Shown: positions 31,032 through 40,644 of the stretch, piece by piece
Layout: the number at the start of each line of letters is the position of its first letter
Numbering within the stretch: the first letter of the stretch is position 1
Source of the DNA: an uncultured Sulfitobacter sp.
GTDB lineage: Bacteria > Pseudomonadota > Alphaproteobacteria > Rhodobacterales > Rhodobacteraceae
Reading direction: 5' to 3'
DNA: 64,000 bases
NCBI GenBank assembly: GCA_947492925.1
Contig: CANLOQ010000009.1
Location: 29,672 to 93,671 of the forward strand
The notes under the pieces: generated by a model
What the model was told of the DNA's origin: nothing
Database searches by the model: none
Seen by the model: the letters and a program-made list of their open reading frames with translations, nothing else
Made by a program: the position numbers and the translations under genes

Positions 31032-33368
31032 ATGGCCACCGGAGAATCCCTTTCGAAACAGATTTCAGTCATCAGTAAATCCCTAATCGGTGGTCTTCTG
31101 GTGCTGACCGCCTTTGCGGTTCTGATCTCGCTTCTGATCCGCGCAACATTTGTCGAATACCGGGCCGCCTCCACCACCAGCTTGACTGCCAGCGTCATGT
31201 CACAACATTTGCTCAACGCACGGGTCGCCGCGATCAAATGGCGGCTGACATCAGATCCGGCCTTTGTCGACGCCTTCCGCGAAAGCAAAACCCGGCTGAA
31301 AGACGCGGCCGCCACATCTGACACCGATTTACGCCAGATTGCCGATGGGATGGAAAGCTACAAAAAAGCCTTTGATGCGATGTTGGCCGCGCGCACACAG
31401 AACATCGCAGCCGCACAGGAACTGAGAGAAGGGGGGTTGGCCGCGCGCCGGGCCATCACTGACATCATGGGCGCGGCGTTTCTCAGCGGGGATGCAACGG
31501 CGGCGTATAATGCGGGCAAAGCGCAGGAAGCGTTGATGCTGGGCCGCTATTACATGTCGCGTTTCCGCCGGTCCGAAACACCTGCGGACTATGACCGCTC
31601 GGTTCAGGAAATCGAAAATGCACGCGACCATCTCAATACCCTGGTTAGCGCTGCCCGTACCTCCAGCCGCCGCGAGATGATCGAGGGTGCCTTTGCGGGT
31701 CTGACGACCTTTGCTGCGAACCAGGGAACCATCAACAGCCATATCACCGCAGAACTGGCGGCGCGCGACACCTTTGACGCAATCGGTCCAAAATTGATCG
31801 CTGACATGCAGGCCCTCACGCAATCCCTGACGGACCAACAGAACACCCTTGGCGCGCGCGGGCAGTCACTGGCGACATGGGCTGTGATCATCACGCTTCT
31901 GGCTGCTGCCGCCATCGTCTGTACTGGCTGGTACATCTCGCGCCGCCAGTCCCGCCGGATCACCTCCGCGTTCGAAGCATCGGTGCAAACCATGACCCAA
32001 ATCGCAGAAGGCGACCTGAAAGCGCAGGTGATGCATGGCGATCTGGACAATGAAATCGGGCGGATGGCGCGCGCGCTTGAGGTCTTTAAATCAAACGGCA
32101 TCGCCGCCATCGAGGCAACGGCCCGCGAACGACAGGCCGAAGAGCATCGCAAGCAGGCAGAAGAAACCGCCGCAGCGGAGCGGGAACAGCAAAAAGCCGT
32201 AGATCAGGCACGCGTAGAGGCGCAGCGCCGCGAAATGATCTCATCGCTCAGCACATCATTGGGGGCGGTGGTGTCTGCCGCGTCGGCAGGTGATTTTTCC
32301 AAACGGGTCACTGTGGATTTTTCGGATAAGGAACTGGGCGCATTGGCCGATGATGTGAACCTGCTGGTCAGGAATGTCGAACACGGTATCGCCGCTGCTG
32401 GCACCGCTTTGGGCCGGGTGGCAAGTGGTGATCTGACACAGGAAATGGAAGGCCGGTTCGAAGGGGCCTTTGCACAGTTGCAGACCGATACAAACCGGAT
32501 GATTGCCCGGCTGAAAGAACTGATCGGTGGCATGACGGGCAGCACCGAAAACCTTGCTGCCTCATCCTCCGAATTGCGCGAAACCTCTGACATCCTGTCC
32601 AAACAGGCGGAACAGAATGCCGCGGCGCTGGAAGAAACCTCTGCTGCTCTGGAAGAACTTTCTGCCAGCATCAAACAGGTGGACCGCAACATTTCGGACG
32701 CCAACACAAACGCACAGATCACCAAGGACGCCGCCCAGCAGGGCCGCGCCGTGGCGTCGGATGCTGCCGATGCAATGACCCGGATACAGGATGCATCAAC
32801 AGAGATTTCCAAGGTTGTCGGCGTGATCAACGACATCTCGTTTCAGATCAACCTGCTGGCGCTGAACGCAGGGGTGGAAGCCGCCCGGGCCGGCGATGCG
32901 GGGCGTGGCTTTGCCGTGGTCGCGTCCGAAGTACGGCAATTGGCCCAGCGGGCGACCGAAGCCTCAGGCGAAATTGCGACCGTGATCGGCCAGTGCGACG
33001 CTGCCGTCGTGGAAGGCGTGCAGAAGGTCAAGGATGCAGAGGTGTCTTTGCAGGACATCTCGGATTCAGTGGTGGATGTATCGGGCGGTATTTCGGATGT
33101 GGCGCGCGCGATTTCAGAGCAGGTTGGCGTGGTGTCCGACATCAATGTGGCGGTGGCGCAGATCGACAAGAACACCCAGAAACAGGCAATGTCTTATCAG
33201 GAAATGACAACCACCAGTGCCCTTTTGTCAGCCGAATCCGAAACCCTGAAAGAGGCAAGCAGCCGCTTCAACACCGGTGCTCAGGTAATCGCGATAGCGC
33301 ACAAGCGCGCCCCCGCCGCACCGCCGGTCCCCGACGCGTTGGCAAGCGGAGACTGGGAGCGTTTCTGA
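31032..33368 (+). CDS. Methyl-accepting chemotaxis protein with double HAMP and CheR/CheB tether
   Basis: This 778-residue chemoreceptor has TM1 at about residues 17-37 and a mostly helical periplasmic sensor of about 240 residues. TM2 ([20 protein letters not shown]) is at about 282-304, then come HAMP (to about 357), a charged coiled coil and a second HAMP-like segment ([16 protein letters not shown]). The signalling domain has the hairpin tip [16 protein letters not shown] near 603-618. The last five residues, DWERF, match the xWxxF pentapeptide that recruits CheR or CheB. I chose ATG 31032 because AAGGAG ends 8 nt before it; ATG 30990 has no ribosome site. No other chemotaxis genes are present, so it must feed a system encoded elsewhere. 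The ligand is unknown. Confidence 0.93.
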   Translation: MATGESLSKQISVISKSLIGGLLVLTAFAVLISLLIRATFVEYRAASTTSLTASVMSQHLLNARVAAIKWRLTSDPAFVDAFRESKTRLKDAAATSDTDLRQIADGMESYKKAFDAMLAARTQNIAAAQELREGGLAARRAITDIMGAAFLSGDATAAYNAGKAQEALMLGRYYMSRFRRSETPADYDRSVQEIENARDHLNTLVSAARTSSRREMIEGAFAGLTTFAANQGTINSHITAELAARDTFDAIGPKLIADMQALTQSLTDQQNTLGARGQSLATWAVIITLLAAAAIVCTGWYISRRQSRRITSAFEASVQTMTQIAEGDLKAQVMHGDLDNEIGRMARALEVFKSNGIAAIEATARERQAEEHRKQAEETAAAEREQQKAVDQARVEAQRREMISSLSTSLGAVVSAASAGDFSKRVTVDFSDKELGALADDVNLLVRNVEHGIAAAGTALGRVASGDLTQEMEGRFEGAFAQLQTDTNRMIARLKELIGGMTGSTENLAASSSELRETSDILSKQAEQNAAALEETSAALEELSASIKQVDRNISDANTNAQITKDAAQQGRAVASDAADAMTRIQDASTEISKVVGVINDISFQINLLALNAGVEAARAGDAGRGFAVVASEVRQLAQRATEASGEIATVIGQCDAAVVEGVQKVKDAEVSLQDISDSVVDVSGGISDVARAISEQVGVVSDINVAVAQIDKNTQKQAMSYQEMTTTSALLSAESETLKEASSRFNTGAQVIAIAHKRAPAAPPVPDALASGDWERF

Positions 33369-33836
33369 ATTGCCAAGGGCTACGTTTGATGCGTGAACCG
33401 AAAAGAACAGGATCGCCCTTGATCTTTCGGTCGCGGGTTATACTGGCACAAAAACAGAGCCTAACTTGGCGTTTTCGCAAAAGCTTATCGTCATGCGCTT
33501 TCGACGAAACTTTCCTGAGAGATTGCTTCTAATAAGGATGTTTTGGGTAGGCCAACCCAATAGGGCTGGCAGAAACCCTCCGCCGTGCCAGAGCTGACAT
33601 CACGCTGAGCAGGTCTTTCATTTGACGGCATTCGGCCCGAAATTCTGGTGCCCTGCGTTCCCAGCCCTAAACCGGACAAAGACGCAAAAACCCACAGGGC
33701 AGGGGGCACGGTCTGCCGCGACGGCGGCAGGCATCCTCTTACCGGTCCGCCACATCTTTGCAGGGGCAGGGCACTGTGCAACACCGCTGCCGGCCCGGTC
33801 CTCTGGCACCGTGCGCCGGCAACACGGCTAATCCCG
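33369..33836. other. Gene-poor stretch between the chemoreceptor and ggt
   Basis: About 470 bp separate two convergent genes. Short open frames on both strands have no ribosome sites or recognisable motifs, and I do not call them. A weak long-loop inverted repeat (ACCGAAA at 33397-33403 and TTTCGGT at 33425-33431) follows the chemoreceptor gene but has no T-tract. Otherwise I see nothing. Confidence 0.5.
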
Positions 33837-35426
33837 TCAATACCCCATCGCGCAGCCGTCCTTGCGCGGATCTGACCCAGCGATCAGCACACCGGCGTCA
33901 TGGTCAATCTCGATGATCTGGCCACCCCCGTGTGGCATGTCTGTCCAGCCCACGGCATGCCCTTTGGCCGCCAACCCATCGTAAAGTGCCTGACCCAGCG
34001 GAGGCTCGATCTCTATCGTGCCTTCGGGTGACCAGAACACGCGCCCCGACTCCAACGCCTGCTGGGGGTCCATGCCAAAATCAATCATATTGGTGATGAC
34101 ATGCGCGTGACCTGCGGGCTGGTACTGTCCGCCCATCACCCCAAAGCAATAGCGCGGCTTGCCGTCCTGCATGCCCATCGCGGGAATGATCGTGTGCAGG
34201 GGGCGTTTGCCGCCTTCGATCGTGTTGGGATGGCCCGGTTCAACCCGAAATCCGGCACCACGGTTTTGCAGGGTAATCCCCGTCTTGTCGGTGACGATAC
34301 CCGACCCAAAGCCCTTGAACACCGAATTGATCAGCGACACCGCCATGCCGTCGCTATCCACGCAGCTGAGGTAGATCGTGTCGCTTTGGAAATTCGGATC
34401 GACCGGCGGCAGGGTGTCACTGCGTTTTTCTGGGTCAATGTGGGCGGCCAGCCCCTTGGCCCAAGCCTTGTCAATCAGCGCTTCTGCCCCAAGGCCCATC
34501 GTCGCGGGATCACCGATATGGGCGTCACGGATGGCATAGCCGATGCGCGCGGCTTCCATTTCCAGATGAAACCGCTCTGCCCCATGCGGATCAAGACCGC
34601 GCAGATCAAACCGTTCCAGCATATTCAGGATGACCTGCGCGATGATGCCAACCCCGTTCGGTGGCAGTTCGGCCAGATCAAGACCCCGGTAACCTGCGGT
34701 CACGGGCGTGCATTCATCCGCCGTGATGCCCGCCATGTCTTCCTCGGTCATGACGCCGCCGCGCGCGCGCAATTCACCCACGATATCCGCCGCAACGGCC
34801 CCTTCGTAAAACCCCTTGGCCCCCTGTGCTGCGATCACCCGCAGGGTGGCGGCCAGTGCGGGCAACTTGTGGATGCTGCCCATCTTTGGCGCGGCCCCGT
34901 CGACCAGATAGTGACGTCCGCCCGCGCCCTGCGCCCTGAGCTTGCCCACGCAATCACGCCAGTCGGTCCAGACACGGGGATAGACCACAAAACCATCCTC
35001 TGCTGCCGCGATGGCGGGTTGCAGCGCCTCCTCCAGCCCGATGGACCCGTGCGAGGCCAGCAGGCTTTCCCAGCATTTCACAACCCCCGGTACGGTGACG
35101 GCATGGGCACTGGCATCATCCATCGCGGTCCAGCCCTGACCCATCAGCATTTCCGTTGAGAGCGCCGCCGCCGCCCGGCCCGAGGCATTCAGCCCATAAA
35201 GCGGCTGCCCCGGTTTGGAGATCATTGCAAAGCCGTCACCGCCAATCGCCGTCATCGCCGGCTCCACAACCGCCAGCACGGCGGCCGCCGTCACTGCCGC
35301 ATCGACGGCATTGCCACCGCGTCTGAGAACATCAAGACCGGCTTGCGTGGCCAGAGGATGCGACGTGGCGAGGGCGGCGTTGGCCGCATAGATCGGAGAG
35401 CGTCGGGGCTGGTGAAAATCGCGCAT
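33837..35426 (-). CDS. ggt: Gamma-glutamyltransferase family protein
   Basis: This 529-residue member of the Ntn-hydrolase gamma-glutamyltranspeptidase family opens with a YAANAALATSHPLATQAGLD-type N-terminus and GGNAVDAAVTAAA. The large-subunit segment AIGGDGFAMI follows. The predicted autocleavage site is SDTIYLSCVDSDGMAVSL, where the Thr before IYLS becomes the nucleophile of the small subunit. The enzyme would hydrolyse or transfer gamma-glutamyl groups, or act as a cephalosporin-acylase-like relative. I see no signal peptide, so it may be cytoplasmic, as are many proteobacterial paralogues. I chose ATG 35426, with AAGGA 8 nt upstream, over a TTG 21 bp earlier. It lies 81 bp downstream of the nitroreductase gene on the same strand and may be cotranscribed with it. 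Confidence 0.93.
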   Translation of the reverse strand: MRDFHQPRRSPIYAANAALATSHPLATQAGLDVLRRGGNAVDAAVTAAAVLAVVEPAMTAIGGDGFAMISKPGQPLYGLNASGRAAAALSTEMLMGQGWTAMDDASAHAVTVPGVVKCWESLLASHGSIGLEEALQPAIAAAEDGFVVYPRVWTDWRDCVGKLRAQGAGGRHYLVDGAAPKMGSIHKLPALAATLRVIAAQGAKGFYEGAVAADIVGELRARGGVMTEEDMAGITADECTPVTAGYRGLDLAELPPNGVGIIAQVILNMLERFDLRGLDPHGAERFHLEMEAARIGYAIRDAHIGDPATMGLGAEALIDKAWAKGLAAHIDPEKRSDTLPPVDPNFQSDTIYLSCVDSDGMAVSLINSVFKGFGSGIVTDKTGITLQNRGAGFRVEPGHPNTIEGGKRPLHTIIPAMGMQDGKPRYCFGVMGGQYQPAGHAHVITNMIDFGMDPQQALESGRVFWSPEGTIEIEPPLGQALYDGLAAKGHAVGWTDMPHGGGQIIEIDHDAGVLIAGSDPRKDGCAMGY

Positions 35427-35507
35427 GGGATCGGTCCTTTTGTTCAACTCGCAACACGATAGCCCGTCCGCCGGGCAATGCCATCCCCCGCCCGTGTTGG
35501 TCCGGTT

Positions 35508-36185
35508 CTAGTCGTCAAAACCGACGAAGCGCGCCACCTCGTCCACGCTGCGCCTGTTCGAGACCACGGCATTGGCGGCGAATTCAGCGTTCGGATAGCC
35601 AAGGGCCACGCAGGTCATGATCACCTCGTCTTCGGGGATCTGCGCGTGCTCGCGCACCACCGGGCTTTGCATGATGCCTTGTCCGTTTATCACAGCGCCC
35701 AGCCCGCGCGACCACGCCGCCAACACCAGACCATAGGTGACTGCACCCAGATCGAAATGCGCAATGGTGCCGCCCTCCAGCGATTTGTCGAAGGTCACCA
35801 CAATGCTGACCGGCGCGTCGAACTGGCGAAAGCCGCGCATGACCCAGTCCTGCCGCATCTCCTTGTCCTCGCGCGCGATGCCCATCGCGGCAAAAAGCTG
35901 TTTGGCGATCTCGACCTGACGGTCCCGGTGCGGCCCGGCGTATGCGCCGTGATCGACAATCTCGCGTACCGGCGGCACGCCCTGCATCATGCGGGTGGAA
36001 TTGCCCTCGCGCACCCGCTCCAGAGGTTCACCGGTCAGCACATGCAGGTGCCAGGGCTGCGTGTTCATCGACGAAGGCGCGCGGTTGGCCAGCGTGATGA
36101 TCTCTTCCAGCAGGGCGCGCGGCACCGGCTTGTCCTGAAATCCGCGGATTGAACGGCGTTCCTGCATGGCTTGGTCTAGGTTCAT
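35508..36185 (-). CDS. Nitroreductase-family flavoprotein
   Basis: This 225-residue FMN-dependent nitroreductase-fold protein begins MNLDQAMQERRSIRGFQDKP. The RRSIRGF segment is the family's FMN-phosphate-binding opening. APSSMNTQPWHLHVL, near residue 38, is the flavin-contacting motif, and the ALGYPN segment near the C-terminus completes the fold. Such enzymes reduce nitroaromatics, quinones or enones with NAD(P)H, and the natural substrate is often unknown. I chose the ATG at 36185 because GGGAGG sits 7 nt upstream; the frame stays open to 36275 but that extension has no ribosome site and would run into a hairpin. It is divergent from the amidotransferase gene and followed by ggt. Confidence 0.92.
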   Translation of the reverse strand: MNLDQAMQERRSIRGFQDKPVPRALLEEIITLANRAPSSMNTQPWHLHVLTGEPLERVREGNSTRMMQGVPPVREIVDHGAYAGPHRDRQVEIAKQLFAAMGIAREDKEMRQDWVMRGFRQFDAPVSIVVTFDKSLEGGTIAHFDLGAVTYGLVLAAWSRGLGAVINGQGIMQSPVVREHAQIPEDEVIMTCVALGYPNAEFAANAVVSNRRSVDEVARFVGFDD

Positions 36186-36245
36186 CTTCTGGCCTCCCTC
36201 GGTTCTCCAGACGCTACCCCCGGAACCGGACAAGGGCCAGCCTTG

Positions 36246-36278
36246 GCCATGCCCGTGACGCGCCGTCACGGGCATGGC
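36246..36278. repeat. Perfect inverted repeat with 15-bp arms between divergent genes
   Basis: GCCATGCCCGTGACG (36246-36260) and its exact complement (36264-36278) flank a 3-nt CGC loop. The element lies between the nitroreductase (minus) and amidotransferase (plus) starts, so it is in a leader or promoter region and not at a gene end. It could be a cruciform, an mRNA hairpin or an operator. No T-run of terminator quality follows, although TTGTATTT is nearby. Confidence 0.75.
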
Positions 36279-36313
36279 TTGTATTTCCGCCGGTGCGCGG
36301 CTAGCTCAGCGGG

Positions 36314-37048
36314 ATGAAACCATTCCTGATCCTGCAACTGCGCCCCGAAAGGGACGCGTCTGATGATGAATATGCCGCAATACTGGACAAATGCGGCCTG
36401 CGTGCCGATCAGACGCGGCGCATCCGGCTGGATTGCGAGGATATTCCCCAAGGATTGCAGGTGAGCGATTACGCCGGTGTGATCGTGGGCGGCGGGCCGG
36501 GCTGCGTGAGCGATGCGCCGGAGGACAAAAGCGAGATGGACACGCGGATCGAAGGCCAGATCATGGCGCTGATGCCGCAGATCACCGCGCGGGATCATCC
36601 CTTTATGGGCTGCTGTTACGGGCTTGGCATTCTGGCACACCATCTGGGGGCGGAGGTCAGCAAGGAACGCTATGGCGAGCCGGTGGGCCCGGTGGTGTGC
36701 AGCGTGCTGCCCGAAGGTCAGACGGACCCGTTGCTGCACGGCATCGCCCCAAGCTTTGAGGCCTTTGTGGGCCACAAGGAAGCGGTGCAGGCGCTGCCCG
36801 AGGGGGCGGTGCATCTGCTGACATCACAAAGCTGTCCGGTGCAGATGATCCGGTTCGGTGAAAACGTCTATGCCACACAGTTTCACCCCGAAGCGGACGC
36901 GGATGATTTCGAACGCCGCATCCGCATTTACCGCGATCACGGATATTTCCCGCCCGAAGACGCCGACCGTCTGATTGCGGCCTGCCACGCGGCCCATGTC
37001 TCTGTTCCGGGTGAAATCCTGCGCCGGTTCGCGCAGCGCTACGGCTAG
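36314..37048 (+). CDS. Class I glutamine amidotransferase domain protein (GuaA-like)
   Basis: This 244-residue stand-alone class I amidotransferase has the nucleophile elbow GCCYGLGILAHHLG near residue 100 (the second Cys is the nucleophile). The His and Glu of the triad lie in ATQFHPEADADDF near residue 190. VIVGGGPGCVSDAPEDK near residue 57 is the oxyanion-side segment. It resembles GMP synthase-type amidotransferase domains fused to no synthetase. Such proteins transfer ammonia to unknown acceptors or hydrolyse gamma-glutamyl compounds, as PuuD does, and that would fit the nearby gamma-glutamyltransferase. Its 3' end overlaps the convergent flavoprotein gene by 4 bp. Function beyond the fold is uncertain. 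Confidence 0.88.
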   Translation: MKPFLILQLRPERDASDDEYAAILDKCGLRADQTRRIRLDCEDIPQGLQVSDYAGVIVGGGPGCVSDAPEDKSEMDTRIEGQIMALMPQITARDHPFMGCCYGLGILAHHLGAEVSKERYGEPVGPVVCSVLPEGQTDPLLHGIAPSFEAFVGHKEAVQALPEGAVHLLTSQSCPVQMIRFGENVYATQFHPEADADDFERRIRIYRDHGYFPPEDADRLIAACHAAHVSVPGEILRRFAQRYG

Positions 37049-38436
37049 GCGTTCTTCAAAATTCTGGGGATGTTCATCACCGCCGCCTTGGCCGCCGGGC
37101 CAAACCGCTTGAGCAATTCCGTCTTTTCCGCATCTTCAGGGTCGAATCCCGCCATCAGGTGATTGACGGCCTGCAACCGCGTGCGGTCCATCCATTCCTT
37201 GACCGACGGCACCTTTGACCATGCGCCCTGATTCATCATCGCGGGCAACATCTGGGCAATGTACTGCGCGGGCGTATCGTGGAAATCGACCGTATAGGTG
37301 CAGGCGAACCGCAGATTAGGATCGGGCACTTTCGCCTCTAAAAAGGCAATCAGCGCCGCACCAAAAAGCGGCTGGAACGGGCAAATCAGATTGAGGTTGA
37401 TCGTATCGCCGTCAAAAACGGGCGGCTGTTTGCCCATCACCACGCCAGCGGTGGCGGTACAGTCGATATAAAGAGCGTTTTGCGGCAAGGTCACTTCGCC
37501 CTCGCGCAGGATCATCCTGCCGTTTTCAAGGCGCGTCACATGGCCCTTGCGCACGACATCCCTGATCTGAGCCAGCATCGCCACCTCGCGGGGCGAGGCA
37601 ACGGCGGCGTGGAATTTCGTGGGCGTGACATCCGGGTCAATCCGGTGCCAGACGCCGTTTTCCTCCATCGCGGCGCAGTATTCATCCACGTTTGAGACGG
37701 TTCCCAGCGTTTCCAGCTCTTTCAGGAAGGCCCCCATGACGGTACCAAAGCGGGCAGGGTGGTTGAGGATGCTCTCGCGGTTGAACAGCCAGTAGTCGTT
37801 CGGGCGCACCCATGTGGTCGCGTCGGGGGCGACGCCTTGCTCCAACAGCCAGACGGCAGCGTCCATGCCGGTTTTGCCCGCGCCGATGACGGTGAAATGA
37901 TCGTGGTCTTTCGCGCGCTGCGGCAGATCGTTGATGGGGATCAGGGTCGCATCCTGCGCAATCTCGAACTTTGGCGTATGGGTCGCGGGGATCGACCCCA
38001 TGTCGCCCCATTTGCCCGCGTTCACGACTTTCTTACGCACCTCGATCTGCGTATCCGCCCCTGTGATCAGGTGACGCACAAGGCCGTCCCCAAGGTGTTC
38101 GGAATTGCGCAGATAGGTCACGCGGCCCGTCGGCAGATAGGTGTTCTCCATCAGGTCGTGGAAATAATGCAGGATCTCCGATTTGGTCGAAAGCTCATAC
38201 TTAGGGTCTAGAAAGTCCTGATCCTTGTGCCGCTTTTCCCCCAGATGACGGGAGTTGACGCCGTAAAAGCTGGCCGACTGGTGCAGGCGCACAAACGGGT
38301 AGGCGTCGTTCCAATGGCCACCGGGAGCATCGCGGCGGTCCACGATGGTGACGGTCGCATCACTTTCGGCCAACAGCACGTCAAGGAAAGACAGGGCGGT
38401 CGCCCCGGCACCGGAGATCAGGTAATCGGTTTGCAT
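37045..38436 (-). CDS. FAD/NAD(P)-dependent oxidoreductase (flavin monooxygenase-like)
   Basis: This 463-residue flavoprotein has two dinucleotide-binding loops. The first, at the N-terminus, is YLISGAGATALSFLDVLL followed by the acidic strand end VTIVDRRDAPGGHW, for FAD. The second is TVIGAGKTGMDAAVWLLEQG near residue 182, probably for NAD(P)H. The layout resembles flavin monooxygenases and similar hydroxylating or dehydrogenating enzymes, but I do not see the full FxGxxxHxxxY monooxygenase fingerprint. It is the last gene of a three-gene minus-strand unit with the MaoC hydratase and the medium-chain reductase, so it probably acts on an intermediate of the same catabolic route. AAAGGA precedes the ATG by 7 nt. 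The substrate is unknown. Confidence 0.85.
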   Translation of the reverse strand: MQTDYLISGAGATALSFLDVLLAESDATVTIVDRRDAPGGHWNDAYPFVRLHQSASFYGVNSRHLGEKRHKDQDFLDPKYELSTKSEILHYFHDLMENTYLPTGRVTYLRNSEHLGDGLVRHLITGADTQIEVRKKVVNAGKWGDMGSIPATHTPKFEIAQDATLIPINDLPQRAKDHDHFTVIGAGKTGMDAAVWLLEQGVAPDATTWVRPNDYWLFNRESILNHPARFGTVMGAFLKELETLGTVSNVDEYCAAMEENGVWHRIDPDVTPTKFHAAVASPREVAMLAQIRDVVRKGHVTRLENGRMILREGEVTLPQNALYIDCTATAGVVMGKQPPVFDGDTINLNLICPFQPLFGAALIAFLEAKVPDPNLRFACTYTVDFHDTPAQYIAQMLPAMMNQGAWSKVPSVKEWMDRTRLQAVNHLMAGFDPEDAEKTELLKRFGPAAKAAVMNIPRILKNA

Positions 38437-38451
38437 CGGGGCGTCCTTTGG

Positions 38452-38922
38452 TCAGTCCTTGAAGATGGCGAGGCCCAGCCACTCTGCCACAAGGGCGGGG
38501 GTGTCGTTACCCTCGATCTCGATGGTCAGCGTGTTGGTGCGCAGCATGCTGGTGGCGTCCCGGGCGGTGACGTCCTGCAGGGTGAAACGCCCGCGCAGGC
38601 GTGATCCGGCGACGACGGGCATCAGAAAACGCAGTTTGTTCATCCCGTAGTTGATGCCCATGACCTGCCCGTCCATCAGGTCAAAGCAATCATAGGCAAA
38701 GCGGCTGGCGAGCGAGAGGGTAAGGAAGCCGTGCGCAATGGCCCCGCCGAAAGGGGTTTCGCGGGCGGCACGTTCGGGGTCGACGTGAATCCATTGTTCA
38801 TCGTGGGTGGTTTTGGCAAAATCGTCGATCATCTTTTGATCAACGGTGATCCAGTTGGACACGCCCACTTCGGTGCCGATCAGTTTCTTCGAGGTTTCGA
38901 TTGCGGTTGCAAGGGATGACAT
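38452..38922 (-). CDS. MaoC-like (R)-specific enoyl-CoA hydratase
   Basis: This 156-residue single hot-dog-fold protein carries the hydratase 2 signature. DFAKTTHDEQWIHVDPERAA near residue 34 supplies the catalytic Asp and His, and PFGGAIAHGFLTLSL near residue 57 supplies the family's GxxxHG loop. It would hydrate a 2-enoyl-CoA to the (R)-3-hydroxyacyl-CoA, the step between the acyl-CoA dehydrogenases and the MFE-2-like dehydrogenase encoded at 44950. AAGGAG lies 7 nt before the ATG. It sits 11 bp after the reductase gene and 15 bp before the flavoprotein gene, so one transcript is likely. Confidence 0.92.
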   Translation of the reverse strand: MSSLATAIETSKKLIGTEVGVSNWITVDQKMIDDFAKTTHDEQWIHVDPERAARETPFGGAIAHGFLTLSLASRFAYDCFDLMDGQVMGINYGMNKLRFLMPVVAGSRLRGRFTLQDVTARDATSMLRTNTLTIEIEGNDTPALVAEWLGLAIFKD

Positions 38923-38933
38923 AGGTGAGCTCC

Positions 38934-39938
38934 TTATGAGGGGTCTGCGGCAACACGGACCAGCCGTTTGCCTTTGTTGTCGCCAGCCAGAAGGCCGATC
39001 AGAGCCTGAGGCGCATTTTCCAGCCCCTCAATGATATCCTCATGCACCTTGATCTGACCGGTGCCGACCCAATGCTGCATCGCGCGGATGCATTTGGCGT
39101 CGTTATGGGCGAAATCCATGACGATGAAGCCTTCCATCTTGAGCCGTTTCACAACGATCACACCGGGCAGGTTGCGGGGGCCCATGACATTATCCGTGTC
39201 ATACTGGCTGATCGCGCCACAGCAGACAACGCGGCCCTTTTCGTTCATGAAATTCAGCGCGGACTCGAGTATCTTGCCACCGACGTTGTCGAAATAGACA
39301 TCGACACCATCGGGGCAAGCTTTGGCCAGGGCCTTGGACAGACCCGCCTCGCGGTAATCAATGCAAGCGTCAAAGCCCAGTTCATCGACCACCCATTTGC
39401 ATTTTTCCGCACCGCCCGCGATGCCGACAACGCGACAGCCAAGCGCCTTGGCAATTTGTCCGACATAGCCGCCAACAGAACCAGCGGCCGCAGACACCAG
39501 AACCGTTTCACCCGCAACAGGGTTTCCGATGGACATCAGCCCGTGATAGGCGGTCTTGCCCGCGATGCCATAGACCGACATGAGATGCGAAAGCGTCTCT
39601 ACCTTGGGGAGTTTCTGCACATGCCGCGCGTTGGCGGTGATGTGGTCGGACCATGTGGCCTCACTTGCCACAATGTCCCCAACGGCGATTTTGGGGCTGT
39701 TGGATTTGACCACTTCGCAGATCGCATAGGTGGGCATTGCATCGCCCGCCTGCACGGCGGCGCGGTAGGTGGCACCCTTCATCCAGCTGCGGTTGGCTGC
39801 GTCGATGGACATGAGGATGACCTTGAGCAGCACCTCGCCCTCGCCCGGCGTCGGCATATCGGTGTCGACCAGTTTGAAATGATCGGGCGTGAGTTCGGCT
39901 GTAGGTAATTCGGCGATCTGTATCTGGCGGTTTGTCAT
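38934..39938 (-). CDS. NADP-dependent medium-chain reductase (prostaglandin/LTB4 reductase-like)
   Basis: This 334-residue zinc-free MDR protein matches the 2-alkenal or prostaglandin reductase group. Recognisable segments are LVDTDMPTPGEGEVLLKVI, MSIDAANRSWM near residue 52, and the nucleotide-binding VLVSAAAGSVGGYVGQIAKA near residue 150. VDVYFDNVGGKILESALN follows near residue 215, and ISQYDTDNVMGPRNL near residue 245. It would reduce an activated C=C bond or oxidise the reverse with NADP(H). I chose ATG 39938, with AGGA 8 nt upstream; the open frame extends to 40175 but overlaps the divergent phosphatase gene and lacks family similarity there. It heads the minus-strand three-gene unit. 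Confidence 0.9.
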   Translation of the reverse strand: MTNRQIQIAELPTAELTPDHFKLVDTDMPTPGEGEVLLKVILMSIDAANRSWMKGATYRAAVQAGDAMPTYAICEVVKSNSPKIAVGDIVASEATWSDHITANARHVQKLPKVETLSHLMSVYGIAGKTAYHGLMSIGNPVAGETVLVSAAAGSVGGYVGQIAKALGCRVVGIAGGAEKCKWVVDELGFDACIDYREAGLSKALAKACPDGVDVYFDNVGGKILESALNFMNEKGRVVCCGAISQYDTDNVMGPRNLPGVIVVKRLKMEGFIVMDFAHNDAKCIRAMQHWVGTGQIKVHEDIIEGLENAPQALIGLLAGDNKGKRLVRVAADPS

Positions 39939-39978
39939 GGGATATGTCCTATTGTTCAAAAGGCAGAGGGGGTTGAGA

Positions 39979-40626
39979 ATGAGTGGCAGGCAACATCGGT
40001 TTGTGCCGAATGCGGGTGCCGCGGATTTGCTGTTGATCCGGCACGGAGAGACACAGGCCGCCGTGCGGGGAGAGAGCTTTCCGCTGGTCGACGGGCAGGG
40101 CGATCCGTCCTTGCTGCCGATAGGGGAGGAGCAAGCGCGGCGTGTGGCGGAGCGGCTGAAAATAGAGCCTATCAAAGCGATTTACGTGACCAAGATGGTG
40201 CGGACCCATCAAACAGCAGCACCCTTGGCCCGTGATTTGGGAATTGAGCCGCGCATCGACCCAGACCTGCACGAGGTTTTTCTGGGTGACTGGGATGGCG
40301 GCGAATACCGGTTTCGCGCGGCCGAGCGTGACCCGGCCTATATCCGCGCGCGGGACCGTCAGGAATGGGGCGAGATCCCCGGTGCAGAGACCACGGCAGA
40401 GCTGCAAGCCCGCGTGAAACGGGGGCTGCAGCGCATTGCGGCGGCGCACCCGGATCAACTGGTGGCGGTTGTCGTGCACGGCGGTGTGGTTGCCGCGTCT
40501 TTGGCGATTGCCACGGGATCGCCCGCGTTTGCGTTCAATGGGGCCGACAACGGGTCGATCTCGCGGCTGGTCGTGCACGGCGACCACATGACCCTGCGCG
40601 GATTCAATGATGTGTCGCATTTGTGA
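39979..40626 (+). CDS. Histidine phosphatase superfamily protein
   Basis: This 215-residue protein has the phosphoglycerate-mutase-like catalytic motif LLLIRHGETQ near residue 18. The second His is in VVVHGGVVAASLA near residue 160, and KMVRTHQTAAPLARDLGIEP supplies the phosphate-pocket Arg. Members dephosphorylate sugar phosphates, nucleotides or phosphoproteins; the target here is unknown. I chose ATG 39979, since an upstream extension runs antisense into the reductase gene. It is divergent from the reductase gene (40 bp between starts) and convergent with the quinone oxidoreductase gene. A second histidine phosphatase lies at 48400, so the island has two. Confidence 0.9.
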   Translation: MSGRQHRFVPNAGAADLLLIRHGETQAAVRGESFPLVDGQGDPSLLPIGEEQARRVAERLKIEPIKAIYVTKMVRTHQTAAPLARDLGIEPRIDPDLHEVFLGDWDGGEYRFRAAERDPAYIRARDRQEWGEIPGAETTAELQARVKRGLQRIAAAHPDQLVAVVVHGGVVAASLAIATGSPAFAFNGADNGSISRLVVHGDHMTLRGFNDVSHL

Positions 40627-40644
40627 GTGTCCCGAGTGGGTCGC

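Noticed and set aside
33622-33875. Small open frames between the chemoreceptor and ggt
   Set aside because: No ribosome sites, no motifs, composition not gene-like.
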